Made by a program: the position numbers and the translations under genes | The notes under the pieces: model-generated | The model's database searches: none | What the model was told of the DNA's origin: nothing | What the model saw: only the letters and a program-made list of their open reading frames with translations | Origin: a bacterium | GTDB lineage: Bacteria; UBA8248 | Direction: 5' to 3' | DNA length: 13,679 nt | Assembly: GCA_027622355.1 (NCBI GenBank) | Contig: JAQBZT010000042.1 | Span: 1 to 13,679, forward strand | Part shown: in pieces, positions 12,948-13,679 of the stretch | Numbering within the stretch: the stretch's first letter is position 1 | How the letters are laid out: each line of letters opens with the position of its first letter

Positions 12948-13679
12948 CTACATGGTCATCATGGTGTCTTCGCCCCGCACGGCGACATCCCAGGGGATCA
13001 GGATTTTTTCCAGCTTCGCCATCCCCACGTAGAGGAGGATGCCGATCAGCGAAAGTGGGAGGAGGGCGGCGAAAAGCTGGGGCGTCTCCAGCATGGAGTT
13101 CGACACGATGAGAACGAACCCCAGTCCCTTGTCGGAGCCGACGAACTCTCCCACCACCGCGCCGACCGTCGCGAAGGCGGTGGCGATCTTCAGCCCGCTG
13201 AAAACGAAGGGCAGGGAATTGGGGATGCGGACCTTCGAGAAAACCTGCCACTTGGTGGCTTTCATCGAATGGATCAAATCCAGCATCTCGGGCTCCACCG
13301 TCTTCAGCCCCACGGCGGTGGAGATGACGATGGGGAAGAAAGCGATCAGAAAGCTCACCAGCACTTTGGGAAACATGCCGATCCCGAACCAGACGATGAA
13401 CAAGGGTGCGATGGCGATCTTCGGAATCGTCTGCGAGGTCACGAAGATCGGCATCAGGGTCCGCTCGAGGGTTCTCGACCAGACCATCATGATACCGGCC
13501 GGAACGCCGAGCAGGGCACTGGCCAAAAAGCCGAGGAGTATTTCGAGGCCGGTGATCCAGGTATGCTTGAGAAGGTAGGCCCAGTCTTCCACGAGAGAGA
13601 CGGCGATATCCGAGGGTGGGGGCAAAATGATCTTCTGCACGTCGAAGATGACGACGGCAATTTCCCAGAACACGATAAA
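12948..13679 (-). CDS. ABC transporter permease, SsuC/TauC-like (5' end cut by window)
   Basis: About 243 residues are visible and the frame is still open at the window edge; a GTG at 13673 exists but probably lies inside the first membrane helix. It is a BPD_transp_1-type inner-membrane permease with several hydrophobic helices, for example GLEILLGFLASALLGVPAGIM, APLFIVWFGIGMFPKVLVSF, LIAFFPIVISTAVGL and LLPLSLIGILLYVGM. The cytoplasmic EAA-like loop, MKATKWQVFSKVRIPNSLP, docks with the ATPase. The C-terminal tail is short. It is the first visible gene of the importer, with 92 bp to the binding-protein start. Codons before the edge belong to the missing N terminus. Confidence 0.93.
   Translation of the reverse strand, partial: FIVFWEIAVVIFDVQKIILPPPSDIAVSLVEDWAYLLKHTWITGLEILLGFLASALLGVPAGIMMVWSRTLERTLMPIFVTSQTIPKIAIAPLFIVWFGIGMFPKVLVSFLIAFFPIVISTAVGLKTVEPEMLDLIHSMKATKWQVFSKVRIPNSLPFVFSGLKIATAFATVGAVVGEFVGSDKGLGFVLIVSNSMLETPQLFAALLPLSLIGILLYVGMAKLEKILIPWDVAVRGEDTMMTM

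Noticed and set aside
12856..13251. Long N-terminal extension of the binding-protein frame
   Set aside because: It overlaps the permease gene and lacks family features; the signal peptide and strong AAGGAGG site fix the start at 12855.

Overview
GC-rich window (roughly 60-65% G+C by eye) with tightly packed bacterial genes. The gene set includes a stand-alone ATP sulfurylase (CysD/CysN), a 4Fe-4S APS reductase, a luciferase-like monooxygenase of the type usually linked to F420, a CoxS/XdhA-type 2Fe-2S subunit, an MDMPI/DinB-like protein and an NMT1/SsuA-type ABC importer. This mix suggests a free-living environmental bacterium with broad catabolic capacity, perhaps an uncultivated Tectomicrobia-, Rokubacteria- or Deltaproteobacteria-like lineage. 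No rRNA or other taxonomic marker is present, so this is inference. I saw no tRNA, rRNA, CRISPR array, insertion sequence or prophage gene.

Left part (1-5204). An acyl-CoA synthetase on + (15-1721) runs into the 3' end of a minus-strand pair: a DUF1330 protein, then a fusion of a 2Fe-2S ferredoxin domain to a class III nucleotidyl cyclase domain. The two convergent coding regions overlap by 62 bp. A 260-bp divergent intergenic region then separates the pair from a plus-strand group. That group is an orphan molybdenum-hydroxylase-type 2Fe-2S subunit, a VOC/extradiol-like protein, and an MDMPI/DinB-like protein translationally coupled to the VOC gene by an ATGA overlap.

Middle (5205-6707). A 343-bp intergenic region with one candidate promoter precedes a gene for a degenerate receiver domain followed by TPR repeats. 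The gene is interrupted by a frameshift at about 6139-6144, where an apparent extra TA creates a UAG stop.

Right part, all on minus. Read in transcription order, an ABC importer (permease cut by the window edge, periplasmic binding protein, ATPase) is followed by a 171-bp spacer containing a very A+T-rich segment (19% G+C over 140 bp) with a perfect 8+8 bp palindrome. Then comes cysH-cysD-cysN, and finally an LLM-family oxidoreductase 69 bp further on. CysDN makes adenosine 5'-phosphosulfate and the CC/CxxC-type CysH reduces it directly to sulfite; no CysC kinase is present or fused to CysN. The importer and the LLM enzyme flank the sulfate-assimilation genes, so organosulfur uptake is a possible but unproven theme.

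Most unusual elements: the ferredoxin-cyclase fusion, which lacks the usual substrate-specifying lysine; its DUF1330 partner with a C10/T8 homopolymer next to the ribosome binding site; the frameshifted pseudo-receiver/TPR gene; and the A+T-rich control region of cysH.
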